Assembly (NCBI GenBank): GCA_023078685.1
Contig: JALGAS010000011.1
Span: 1,073,010 to 1,137,009, forward strand
DNA: 64,000 nucleotides
Source of the DNA: Neopestalotiopsis rosae
Lineage: Eukaryota > Ascomycota > Sordariomycetes > Amphisphaeriales > Sporocadaceae
Direction: 5' to 3'
Shown here in pieces: positions 35,101 to 45,986 of the stretch. Position 1 is the stretch's first letter, and each line of letters starts with the position of its first letter. The position numbers and the translations under genes are program-made. The notes under the pieces are model-generated. The model ran no database searches. It saw only the letters and a list, made by a program, of their open reading frames with translations, and was not told the DNA's origin.

Positions 35101-38100
35101 AGACTCACTTGTACCTCACACTCAACCTCAACGTCAATACAGCCCTTCTACTTGGCCGTTCTGTACCTGTTTCATTTACAGCCTCTCAAGGCATACGTCA
35201 GCAATACTATTGGCCAACCATCATGAGAACGCAGATGCGGCTAGAGCGGGACGTGCCTGTAGGCAGGCTGTGGCCTTCCAAGCGGCCATCACAACAACAT
35301 GGCATCATTGATGTGTTGCTTGCGTGGGACTTTGACTTTGAACAACAATCGTGATCCCAGGAGAATCCGGTTTGCTGGAGACTGGGTGCTCCTTTGGCAA
35401 ATCGTATCCTTTACTACCCTCTGGCTGTCTGTCAAATGTTGAGCCCCCATGTCCGCCCCCCATATTCCCAAGCCGACATCATTCGTCATAGTCGACTTTG
35501 GCCTGGCTTGTGTCTAGTCGGAACTGCAGAAGCAGGACTCCGCTCCCACCTTGCAGAAGCCTTGCAGCTTTCCTCCAAGTATGTGACCAAAAAAGAGTAG
35601 ATACATCTTGGCCCGTTCATCCAGGGTCCTATGAATTGTCAAGCTGGCATGCCGCATCCACACCCGGAACCATTATCATTACTGCTTTATGATTGGAACG
35701 GGGACCGACCGGAAGGCTTTTCATAATCTAGCTGCCACGACACTGATGTCAATCAGCCCTTGCTCCACACCGAAGATTGTGCGGTATTGGAGTGAGGAGT
35801 ACTTAGCCATATTTACTACTTATCAATGAGCCACTTGCCAGGTATGAAATTGTTACCCTTTGTTAGAAATTGTGCAGGATAACAATCCACTCCAACCTAC
35901 CCAACGACTGCGAACATCCTTCTCTATGAGCCGCAGGACCATGTAGACTAATTGCAGCCCAATTGTTTGCCGAGAGCAGATATTCATTAGGCCTCGATGC
36001 AAACGGACAGTCAAAATGGGAGAAGTGCTGCAATTGCCTGGCCTATTAAGACGACCTGTTGAGGTCCAAAGCGGCCGGCCGGGGGACCCGGCTTGTTGCG
36101 CACAATTCTCAGGGAGACTTCTGATGTAATCCGTCCATCAATCTGCGGCTTTAAGCCGTTGACAGACGAAAGTATTGTGTACTACCTGCTTCTCCTGCTG
36201 CTGCCGCTGCCGCCACCGCCTACCTGCCAGGCACATGTAACCACCGCACATGAGTGAGTTTCGACAGGTCATAATCTAGCACCTTGGACGACAACAACAG
36301 TCTCACGGCAAGGCTGACGGACTGAATTACTTGTTTGTCAAGTAAAAGACCAGCCTGATCAATTAGCGCGATTAGCCAAGATCCAAGGCCAGAACAGGGT
36401 CCTTTGATCCATATGTTCATCAGGCAGCTCATAGAGCCCCGAGGTGGGTGAATCCACAGAACGTGAACCATATACAGGCCAGAACGGCTGAGCTAGCTAT
36501 TTTCGGCTAGCTTTCCTTGTAATTATCATACTCCTCAATCTCGCTCAGCAGTCAGATTCAGTTTCTTAATCACACCAACATGTCTGCATCTAGAGTGGTA
36601 CCAGTATAGGACAATGGGTACTTGCCCACCGACTAAACATTGACACACCCGCCTATGATACTGCCTGAATGATACAGCGTGGTCCATTTTTGATACTTTA
36701 CTACTAGAAGGATTTCTCAAATAGACCGACGCGGCAGTACTTGGCGCGGCCAGCTTTCGTGACGTTGTATATGTGGCGGGTCAATAGTCCATTTTCGGGA
36801 TGTGTGAAAGCATTTCCCTTCTCGCTTCTTCTGCAACCTGAGCTATCAAATTCTATATCCTCTAGACTTGCTTACTTAGCGTTCATGTATAAGCTAGAAA
36901 GCATTTCATTTGAGACTTTTCGTGTTTATGACCAAAGTATCCGCAATCACTCTTCTCAATGAGGTTGCAAATATTCAGTGCAGATATGAATTGTACTTAT
37001 ATAGCACATTGAAATGCCCTGTCTTTGGCAGTTCTCACTGACTGATGTTTTTCTTGCTTTGGCTGTCGTCGTCATCATTATCTCTCATTACGCGATGCTC
37101 GCGTGGCACAGCCATCAAACGGCTGTCGCAGAAGGAGGAAGGAAAAATAGCCACCGTCACTTATAGGTCAGGTACCTCGGTCATGTAGTTCAGTTCATCA
37201 GCCTGTAAATACCCCGCGAATTTCGTACGGTCGAAATCAGTCCACATGTAGATAGGTTAAGTAGGTATTTAGTACACTTGCTTTGCTTGCAAGGTACAGT
37301 CAATTCTCAGAGCCAACAGACACGCGCATCCCTGTCACGTCACGGCTTGTGACGCACCGACAGTCTCAACCATGACCTCCATTCCCTTCCGTGTTCCTCG
37401 TTTTCCTTCGGCCTTGCGCCTAGTCTCTGTCCATCAGACAGACGGTCACATTCTCTTGTCTACACTGAGATTCTGTCAATTTGTGCAAAGTCTGCACCTT
37501 CATACGCTGGAATTTGCAAAGCTGACACCACTTGCTAGTCATTGATTTAGGACTGCCGAATTTCCTGGGGCACAGCTCCTGCGTACTTGGACCCGGATGT
37601 CCTGGAAGACTACCATCCTGATGCGCTTCACTTGCTCAAGCCGTCGGATCCTACATCAGGGCACTCAGACCCTGGTCGAAGGCCGCTCGCTCGCTCGCCT
37701 TATCCAGATTTGATTGAACAAACCTCACCACTACCAACCTCGCGCCATGATCAGAGGAGAGGGGAAGCTGCAGTACCCCACGACGGTCTATTGGAGCCCG
37801 ACCGCATGAACGACCTCTTGTTTCGTAGCTTTGAGGCCGCAAATTGTCTGCCCTGAATTAGCTGGCAGTCTCGGGGCTACTTCCGAGCGTGTGCAGCACA
37901 TCTATCGAAACATCACGACTGCCCTTGCCCTTGCCGCAACAAAATCTACCTCGAGGCTTTCGTTTCTGGAGATTTTTTGGGAGTCTCTCCGTGCTAGACG
38001 CAGAGGAGTGCTCGCCCGGCGGCAACCGCCAGTACAACATTTTTGAGCTGTCCTTTGGAGGCGCCATCTTGTGGGCTCCATCCCATCCCACCCTGCCTCT

Positions 38101-38177
38101 TGCACGGCGTGGTGACTTGCCTTGCCTATACTGTCACTAGCTTTGACATATCATCGATACCACCTTAGCATCCAAAT
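32188..38177. other. Six-kilobase gene-poor region
   Basis: The longest stretch without a convincing gene. It has only short unspliced ORFs, none of which I recognise. A WW-domain-like peptide is encoded at 33086-33142 and a modest ORF lies on the minus strand at 34495-34872. TAGGTA-type motifs occur near 37167 and 37260. The last few hundred bases are probably the promoter and leader of the F-box gene. Confidence 0.5.
34495..34872 (-). CDS. Doubtful small ORF
   Basis: 125 codons starting MHLNIMRPRVERSC with a reasonably globular composition (RVIVAKNARDDPFVGDAATL). There is no signal peptide, recognised domain or splice-linked partner exon. It sits alone in a gene-poor region and may be a chance ORF or the remains of a gene. 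Confidence 0.2.
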   Translation of the reverse strand: MHLNIMRPRVERSCYPMVLHEEVHESLNIKCIITRNLGCSSLLRVIVAKNARDDPFVGDAATLRLPSDEEFYIVIVTKSLRGWKFREESCDVHTVLCDRTDTLLQKIQALFISFSNANILFEPLL

Positions 38178-39690
38178 ATGTCACGGACTCTAGTAGGCAT
38201 GTTGCCGGCCGCAGAGGCGCCATCATATCAGGACGGGGATCTGGACCAGGATCAACATGGCCACGAACGGGATGTTCCCGGTCAGAATCTCAGCCTGACC
38301 TCGGTGATGCCAGCTGCCTCTGGTACGTCCCCAGAATTGCAAGCACCCTTATTGCTTAGCTCTGTGGCCGCTGCTTCTATCTGGCTACCATCCAGATCAT
38401 CAACTTTTGCATCAATGCAGGGCATTGATCCATATACACGTCACCAGATGGAGATACCCGCTGGACCGGTCAGTACCCAATACCTTCTCATGGCCAGATC
38501 TAATCTGCCTGCTCCAGCACAGTACCTGGAAGGAATCAACAATATGAGGCGCGGGACGTCCGTAGACGTGAATGAGCCTGGTACTATGGACCACGACTTG
38601 AGAGTGATTGAGACCACATCGGTCGATCGGGCTGCCAGGAAAGATTTTCAATCTGCCGCGCTGCCCACTGATGAGTCTTGTTGTGAACTCACAGCACTAG
38701 CCACGCCAGTCAAGTTGCATTTGGACAGTCCAGAATGGGTGTCGGCATCAGATTTAATCCATGCAACAATGGTACGGCGTCAATGTTCTGGTGGGACTGT
38801 CACTGCAGAGCCAAACTTGGACCGATTGCCAAACGAGATACTCATGCACATTTTCAGTTGTCTTGATGTATGCGATCTGTTGACCACATCAAGGGTATGT
38901 TGGTCCTTCGCCCTTCATCTTTTGATGTGTGACTTGACAACAGACCCTTCCTCCCATGTTTGCACAATGCGTATTTTGACTCAAACGCCATGTTCCGCCA
39001 TTCCGCCTTTGCGCCCTTTGTGCTCACCTCCCACACCCTTCAGACCTATCTCAGACCATCTGAACTCATGTGTCATACTATTGTGTCTGGCCCTAGAGAG
39101 TGTTTTTTTTCTTCACACATAGCTTGCAAAGCCTTGCACCACCACTGCAGCCATCAATAGTATTGTGTTGCTGACCCTGATTTTAGATCAATCACCATCT
39201 TCGCAGTATTTCGCTTCTCCCAATACTTCATCATCACCGGCTGAAACGTGCGCGTTCCACTCTCTTTTTTCTGCTGGACTCACCATCGCGGCCATCACTG
39301 TCTGAGCTGATTGCGCGGCACATTTTCTTAACCCATACAACCCAAGTTTCACGCAAATTGGCTCGTAGTCTTGTTGCGATTCGGTTGTCCCGCCGGCTTC
39401 CTCTGCGACCTTCAGCTAAGGCGCTGGTACTGCGAGGAGTTTTGCCTGGCGAGTGTGTCGGAGGTCTCGTGGCTCCTGCACTCGTGGCGACGAAGCGTGC
39501 TGTTGAGAAGGAGAGGCTGAAAGATGGCCTGCGAAGCTGGGTGGGTGGAGTATGGAAAGGCCAAGTATGGGAGAGAGGCGACCGGGTGAGACGATGGGAC
39601 GAGAGCAGAGGAGTTGGACGTGTGTGGAAACTGCGACAGTTTTGGGAGCGTGTTGCAAAGAACGACAATATTGGGCGCAGCGCAGCGTGA
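38178..39690 (+). CDS. F-box protein
   Basis: Two exons (38178-38894 and 39187-39690) encode 406 residues, split by a 292-nt intron with GTATGT and TTTTAG. The first ~200 residues are low complexity and probably disordered. LDRLPNEILMHIFSCLDVCD at 214-233 is the start of an F-box. It continues across the splice (LLTTSRINHHLRSISLLPIL), which supports the join. The C-terminal part is basic and helical (LVAPALVATKRAVEKERLKD, then WVGGVWKGQVWERGDRVRRW), a layout I associate with a fungus-specific F-box family. It would act as a substrate adaptor of SCF ubiquitin ligases through Skp1; the target is unknown. Convergent with the ZNF830-like gene. Confidence 0.85.
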
Positions 39691-40320
39691 GTTTATAAGA
39701 AGTTGAAGTTATGTAAGGTTATGCAGTGCCGAAAGTATTCTTGTCTAATTTACGACAGTTCCTGATGAGGTCGTTTACCATCTCGCTGACACGTATATAT
39801 CTGGAAGCTTGCCACATTCGCAGGTCATCGGGACCCGGAGCAGCGTTTCCCACACGCGAGCTTTTCTTGTCTCTATCCTGGCAGACCTCAAGGACAACGA
39901 AAAGAGGTAAAGTAATGCATTGCGGTGTTCAAACGGGCCGGAGGCAGCGCAGATAGTGGGAATCCTTACACTAGGTAGACAATCCAACATATTGAAATAA
40001 GACTTGTACTTGTTTTTAGCACGAAGTACTAAATCAAGCTGCTCGGAATAGCCGTATCGAATCTACAAGAAGGCTTCAATTAGAAACCTATAATGCTATC
40101 AAAATAAAGAGGTCGTAAATAACGCCGCGCTGGATGCTAAGGTGCGAACATAAACAATGCTCTTTCATGTAAACCATACCTACTCGGAAGCTGTCCAGTC
40201 CATTGAATCATGGTCCATTGCACGCGTGGTGCAAGGTTTGAATCCATGCAATGCCAAATATGATATGTAATCGGCTTTTGTGACGCTTTGGAAGGCCAAA
40301 GCATCGGCGTCGTGGCCACG
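39691..40320. other. Convergent intergenic region
   Basis: 630 bp of 3' flanks. No feature seen. Confidence 0.6.
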
Positions 40321-41370
40321 CTATGCGCCACGGAAGCGGAAGCCATCATCCCAGTCTTCCTCGTCATCCTCCTCATCGTCGCTTTCTGAATCGTTCGTGT
40401 TCGTAGAGCTTGCATTCTCTTTGCCCAATGCTGCCTTGACGGTCTTGTCAATGGTGCTATTTGCAACGATAGTCTTTGTGTTTGCAGCACCGCCTTTCCG
40501 CAACTCCTCACGACGTTCTTTCAACTTGCGGACGCGGGATTCGAGTTGCTCCATCTCTGCAAACTCGTCCTCGAGTGCGCGAGTTGCATCCTCCTTTTCG
40601 TCTGCTATCTCAGCGTCGAGCAAATGTTTCCTTCGCTCATTTTCCTCCTCCTGCGACTTGGCGGCTACCTCTCCAGCGGTAAGAGCAGGGGCAGAAATGA
40701 CAGCATCGGCGTAGTCGGGAGACGCAACCTCGGCTTCAAAAGCCGCCCACTCTGCCTCATCAATAGCGCCGCTCATGGGAGCTGCCATAGCCGCGGAAAT
40801 TGTAGGAACAATCAAGCTCTCTGTCGAAATCGGCACATGATTGATATTTGGCGTGCCAGTATGTTCTGATCCGAGACCGATTAACGGCGAGCGACCCATG
40901 GGGGGGATGTTTGGTGTCGATGTCTGCGAGCCTTCGCCTATCTGTGGTGTGGCGGGCCGTGAAGGAATCGAAATTTCAAAGCCTTGTGCTGGAGTAGTCG
41001 AGGTTCGTCTATTTAGCCCAGGGGGCGTTCCCGACTTTTCCTTGTCGCTATTTGTGGCGGAAGCAGTCATATTTCTCTTCTTTGGCAGCGGGTTCTCCAG
41101 ACCGTCCCCAAGAGTAGCATCCATTTCCTCGACATCGTCATGCTTCCTTTTGCCCGCGGGCTCTATGGAGGATGCAGGAATTGCTACCGCTTCGGCTTCC
41201 CTCTGTCTGTGGTTTGAGCTGCTCAGATGTGTTTCCCAAATCGCGTCTGACCTGACGACCTCGCGACACAGTTTGCAGAGCAGCTTGCCAGCATCGCTGT
41301 AAGCTGCATGGGGGTGCTCGATGCGGTTTGCAGCCCGGTGAGCTCTCAGCAACGAGCGAGCATCGGACAT
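40321..41370 (-). CDS. ZNF830/CCDC16-like C2H2 zinc-finger protein
   Basis: Single exon, 349 residues from the ATG at 41370. An in-frame upstream ATG at 41457 would add 29 residues but is not expected from the family. A single C2H2 finger uses Cys32, Cys35, His48 and His54 (KLLCKLCREVVRSDAIWETH). After a disordered middle come DEAEWAAFEAEVA, a coiled coil (MEQLESRVRKLKERREELRK) and an acidic tail ending DWDDGFRFRGA. These match metazoan ZNF830 and its fungal relatives, nuclear proteins linked to pre-mRNA splicing and genome stability. It shares a divergent promoter with MED7. Confidence 0.85.
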   Translation of the reverse strand: MSDARSLLRAHRAANRIEHPHAAYSDAGKLLCKLCREVVRSDAIWETHLSSSNHRQREAEAVAIPASSIEPAGKRKHDDVEEMDATLGDGLENPLPKKRNMTASATNSDKEKSGTPPGLNRRTSTTPAQGFEISIPSRPATPQIGEGSQTSTPNIPPMGRSPLIGLGSEHTGTPNINHVPISTESLIVPTISAAMAAPMSGAIDEAEWAAFEAEVASPDYADAVISAPALTAGEVAAKSQEEENERRKHLLDAEIADEKEDATRALEDEFAEMEQLESRVRKLKERREELRKGGAANTKTIVANSTIDKTVKAALGKENASSTNTNDSESDDEEDDEEDWDDGFRFRGA

Positions 41371-42405
41371 GACGGAGGCGTGCAGCGTAGGAGCGAAAAA
41401 TGGCGGATTGTCGTGCACATAAGTTACGAGGCAGCCTGGTGCTATGTCAATGACCAATGGCCGAGACCGGCAGAAAAGAAACAGAAGAGCTTGAGCTGTG
41501 TCGTCTGGTGGAGATTGTTTCTGGTGTTGATTGTAACCGATGATCCATGAGTGACGGAAACAAAGCTGAGTGGATGGAGCTCAGGGATGGTAAGCCCAAA
41601 GCCGCGCATGTGGGTTGCTGCGTCTGTAGATCATTGATCATTGGCGCGCAACATTTGAGCTTTAGGCTACTCAATTTGGTACCTTAGGCAGGTACCTAGG
41701 TGATGCACAGGTACTCTAGTGGGTGCCAACCTTTTGACGACAGGGCGCATCGCATCTGCTAGCACCTATCTTAAAAATTACAAGATTCGTAGTAGGTATG
41801 TCTATGGGTGGATTTCATCAAGTGAGCAGCTGGACGTGAATTTCAGGGTCGTCCACAGCATGCATATGCGCTAGGTATTGTCTTTGCTCAGGGCTGCTCT
41901 CGACTGTTCTCAGCCCCGCCAATTCAGGAGCTTGCTCTGGCTGTCTGGAGAAGGTACTACCTACCTACCTAGGTATATACCCTGCAGCAGTGCGCTGATG
42001 ATGGCGGGCTGCACCTGGCAATTGTAACCCATTCTGACTGGAATCAAGGGCCCAAGCTTCCAGTATTCCAGCTTCAGATCCATATTCTAATCGATTCCAG
42101 GTGTTACTGCCCACACATTCCACCAGATAGTTACATCATCGTGAACGCGCATCAACACACGAAACCGTCTACTCCGCCACCGTTCATACATCTTTCCTGG
42201 AGTCATCGCCGGTCCTTGCACTTCCGCTCTTGCTCGCAGCGAAGCGACGCAACGCACTTCCTGTTCGTCCAACAGTCTCTTCTTGCCATGATGGACTAAG
42301 CCTTCTCTACCAAACATTGAGTTCCACACGCCACCATCAGCAAGTGGAAGAAGTTGTCGATTGCAAATTACACATCGTATTGGAAATATCAACCGTTTTG
42401 GCGCA
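41371..42405. promoter_or_regulatory. Divergent ZNF830-like/MED7 promoter with TACCTAGGTA elements
   Basis: 1 kb region. It contains TTTGGTACCTTAGGCAGGTACCTAGGT-type repeats at 41676-41701 and ACTACCTACCTACCTAGGTA at 41957-41976. These palindromic ACCTAGGT cores recur upstream of XPT1 and elsewhere in this window. Function unknown. Confidence 0.45.
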
Positions 42406-43185
42406 ATGGCTGACGACGGCGAGGCGCAAAACGCCATCACGAGCACGTTCCCCGCTCCTCCGCCCTTCTGGAAAGACTTCACCCCCGACAATGTTGCCAG
42501 AATCACCGACCTACGCCAGGAGCAGATTGAGCGAGAGGGTATCGCAGACGCTAGCGCTGTTCACCTCTCAGGACTGCCCGAAAACCTCAGAAACCTGCAG
42601 CCGCCGCCTGAGCCGACCAGCGGCGCCTGGCGTGTCTTTGGTCAGAATTATGCGCTTCAAGAGGAACTGCCTCGTCTAGACAATGGCACCGGAATTCGCA
42701 AACTATTTCCAGAACCCGAAGAGAGAGATCAGGATGGCAAACACTTCGATCGGGCAACCATACTGAAACGGCTTGCCAAGAGTCTATTGCTAAACTTCTT
42801 GGAACTCACTGGTATTCTGTCTAGCAATCCAGGAGCGGTATGTCATCTACGCTTTCCATGCGCGGTCCTGTCACTGATGTACTGCTAGGCTGAAGATAAG
42901 ATAACAGATATTCGCGATCTGTTTCTCAATTTTCACCACCTGATTAATGAATACCGCCCTCACCAAGCCCGCGAGTCGCTGATCTCCATGATGCAAGCCC
43001 AGCTTGACCGGACCCGCGCCGAAACAGATGCAATTCGCGACGTCAAGGAAAAGGTTGAGCGCATGCTCGAAGGTCTGGGAAGCCTTAAGATGGAGGATGC
43101 CCGGCACGGGTTAGAAGAGGCCAAGCATACCTACGAAAGTCATGATCTCATGCTAGGTAGTGCCTTAGATGTCGAACTTGCTTGA
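42406..43185 (+). CDS. MED7: Mediator complex subunit 7
   Basis: Two exons (42406-42837 and 42889-43185) with a 51-nt intron encode 242 residues. [15 protein letters not shown] near the N-terminus, [20 protein letters not shown] and WRVFGQ are the Med7 N-terminal signature that wraps the Mediator middle module. The second half is helical ([40 protein letters not shown], then a coiled coil [20 protein letters not shown]) and pairs with Med21 in known structures. It acts in the nucleus in RNA polymerase II transcription. The length fits fungal Med7. Confidence 0.95.
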
Positions 43186-44673
43186 AGGCATGGCAGACAA
43201 GAAGGCGACTTGGAGCTCGGTTTTGCAGGGCTCTGTGTCTTGAACAATGGATCAAGGGTGGCATCGGACGTCAACAGTCCTGGGTTAACAATGTCGCGCA
43301 GTGAGGCACAACCGCGCGATCTTGACTGGCGAACCCGACAAGGAACCATCGAGTGTGTTTGGCATGATACATATGATACGTTTGTGCATCTGGCGTTTGG
43401 CAATTAGGGAAAGATCGCCTACTATGATACCCCGAAGAGCATGGGCAGATCAGGAACTTGATTCATAACTTTGTTTTTTTCCTAGGATATTGCCTGAAGT
43501 GCACAAGTCGGGTCTTCACACAAACGCGCATCTGATGGATCCTCTGAAGCGGCGACCGTGAATTCGAGGAACCGCTTTGCCGATTTATGATTGGCCGGTA
43601 GACACCTTCAATGTTTGTACTCAACTTACGCAAGATGAAGAACTACCAAAAACAAACATAGCAACACCTCAAGGCTCGTACATGTACTCCCTTCCTGATA
43701 CCCAAATTGCGCGTTTGCTATCACATTAACCATTGTGTTACAGGAACAAAATGACCTCTTGTACATCGTGATTACCCCGTTAGATTATCTGTTCTCGGAA
43801 AAGTATAGCATAACGCTGAGATTCATTCACCAAGGGGCACATTCGCCACCGTACAGTGCCATGTCTCCCTGGTCTGAAGGGCTAGGTTCCGCGTGAGCAA
43901 TATCAAGCTTATCTCCTCCGGGATGATCAGACGGTGCTTCATGCAAGGTGAAAATGATTGTGGTAGCATCAAGGGCCAATCGGTCTAATTTGGTCACGTT
44001 GTGTTGCGCTACTGTAGTCTCGCAGATGAGTACATGCAGCTCATAGAAGCACGATGCCGTTATGCTCGTAAGGGATCCACAAGATTCCCAAAGCTGTTAT
44101 ACCATTGATGGACTAGTATAGGGAGCTGCCATTTCTCAAAAACGAGATGTAGTACGGGTCTTTCTTTGGACTAATTGTCCATGACAGTATGATATTTTCG
44201 ATACTGATTGTTCTCATTGCTACCAGTTTTGAATGCTTCATAAGAGCAATGATAGCTCAAAACATTGGCGCTGAAATTGGGATATTGGAATCAAGCAATC
44301 ATGGTACACGAATCCCTCAAAAGCACAACTGATGATCAGTCTTGGCTCGTGAGACAGCTGATGAGCGGATCAAAGTGTTACCCGAAGGATATTTGCGCGC
44401 GTTTTCAAGGTTGCCGAGAACCAATTAGGCCCAGCGACCATGACGTACAGAAACATAAGTCATGATCTCTGGTTGCACAATCCTGAAATCGTTCCGTTGG
44501 ACAACGGGAGCCCAGGGAGCTTAGCAGAGCTGAAGACATACGTGACTCTAAATTCAGACTTGGTATATAACTACGACGGAAACTCTGTCAAATAAAGATC
44601 AATAGCTCGGAAATGCTTTCAAGCACTCTTCTTTCGCTCAAGACCCTATTAATACCGCAGTCACTCGTTCATC
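43186..44673. other. Intergenic region
   Basis: 1.5 kb between MED7 and the wall protein gene, with a TATATAA box at 44564-44570. No gene seen; the short ORF just downstream of MED7 has no recognisable content. Confidence 0.55.
44564..44570 (+). promoter_or_regulatory. TATA box of the Ser/Thr-rich wall protein gene
   Basis: TATATAA about 105 bp upstream of the ATG at 44674. Confidence 0.5.
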
Positions 44674-45537
44674 ATGATGTTTTTCATTTTCTGCTTAGTT
44701 ACTCTGTTGCCATGCACGTTCGCCTCGGAAGAGATCCTTCATTTGACTGAAATCACCACTGCTATCACGACCGTCACCGTGAGCTCGCAGTCAGAGCCAA
44801 TGATTCCACCAGCAGAATGGTCTACTTCCTACGTCACCGGTTTCCTCTCCCCTGATTCTATAATCACTAGCACCCTTCCCACTACGGCAACACGCACTGT
44901 TGCTGGACACACATCAGTGGTCTCAGTTCAAACAGGAACCTGCGGGTTAAGCTCTTCACCCGAGGCTGGCTGTACGTCCCTGACTGGACTTCATCGCCCT
45001 AATACCACCTTGGCATGTTACAGCACTGAGCAGATCATCACAACATATGTGACACTTACACACCATACTTGTACATATGGATCGGAATCGTCTAGCTCTG
45101 TAACTACTATCAATTCGCTTTCGGCTTATTCCTGCGATCCGCGAGTCAACTGGTCATGTCTCGAGTCCTATTCTTCATTGACCACAGAGTCGTCCTTTCG
45201 TGATACCACTTTCACAGTCGCAGTGGACCCGACCAGTCACAGCGCCACACCGTGTCAACAGCCCTCTACGTCGTCTCCTTGTGCTTGGACAGTTATCTCG
45301 ACTTCCTCTGCCTCTCCTCAAAGTCGGTCGAGTAGTATATCAACAAGCTCAACCACAACTTGCTCCACCCTACTGAGCACATCGGCCCCGAATACAAGCC
45401 ATCATCCAACGTCCAGCAGCACCTCATCACCTGTGATTGCTGGTACCAATACCCTGAAGCCAGCATCCGTGCCTCTCATGATCATCGCACCCATGGTAAT
45501 TATGTTGGGACACTTCTGGAACATCCATATTAGATAA
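44674..45537 (+). CDS. GPI-type Ser/Thr-rich cell-wall protein
   Basis: Single exon, 287 residues. MMFFIFCLVTLLPCTFAS is a signal peptide. The mature part is rich in Ser and Thr (TEITTAITTVTVSSQSEP, TSTSSTTTCSTLLSTSAPNT), expected to be heavily O-mannosylated. Scattered cysteines (TGTCGL, AGCTSL, HHTCTYG, YSCDPRVNWSC) may form a small disulfide fold. The C-terminus ends in a hydrophobic stretch (VPLMIIAPMVIMLGHFW) with a short polar end, like a GPI-addition signal. The likely place is the cell surface or wall. No enzymatic domain. The second codon is also ATG and could be the start. Confidence 0.8.
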   Translation: MMFFIFCLVTLLPCTFASEEILHLTEITTAITTVTVSSQSEPMIPPAEWSTSYVTGFLSPDSIITSTLPTTATRTVAGHTSVVSVQTGTCGLSSSPEAGCTSLTGLHRPNTTLACYSTEQIITTYVTLTHHTCTYGSESSSSVTTINSLSAYSCDPRVNWSCLESYSSLTTESSFRDTTFTVAVDPTSHSATPCQQPSTSSPCAWTVISTSSASPQSRSSSISTSSTTTCSTLLSTSAPNTSHHPTSSSTSSPVIAGTNTLKPASVPLMIIAPMVIMLGHFWNIHIR

Positions 45538-45986
45538 GATTGGTCAAGGTTAAGGAAGCAAGCGGCCCATAAAGGAGGTCCTGGCGCAGTGGGATGACTT
45601 TACTCGGCGATAAGATAGTAATTAATGATGATTTTCACCATAGCGGCGCTATACCAATGTTTGGACGTTATATTTGACAATTTATGCATGTTCAGCTCTA
45701 TCTTTCGATCAAATCCTGAGACTTTCCAGGCCTCAACCAAATACTATCCCTGTTTTGGTAGCATTATACCCATGTAGTGATATCTGTCTCGAGACAAAAG
45801 CAAAAGCACTCCGATTAATATAAGTAGTGCTCAACTACAGGAAGGGTATCTTGCTACGTAATATCAAACTTTTCTTGTAGACTTCGTGGGGTGCCCCCTT
45901 GCGAATAAAACCAAATTACCCCACACCGAGACAAAGGAAAAGGAATTTGAACCATGTTATGAGATCTCAGGGCATCGTGTCCAGAA
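45538..45986. other. Convergent intergenic region
   Basis: 449 bp of 3' flanks. Nothing seen. Confidence 0.6.

Noticed and set aside
41371..41457. Upstream in-frame ATG extending the ZNF830-like protein by 29 residues
   Set aside because: The extension is hydrophobic and unlike the family N-terminus; the ATG at 41370 gives the expected MSDARSLL start.
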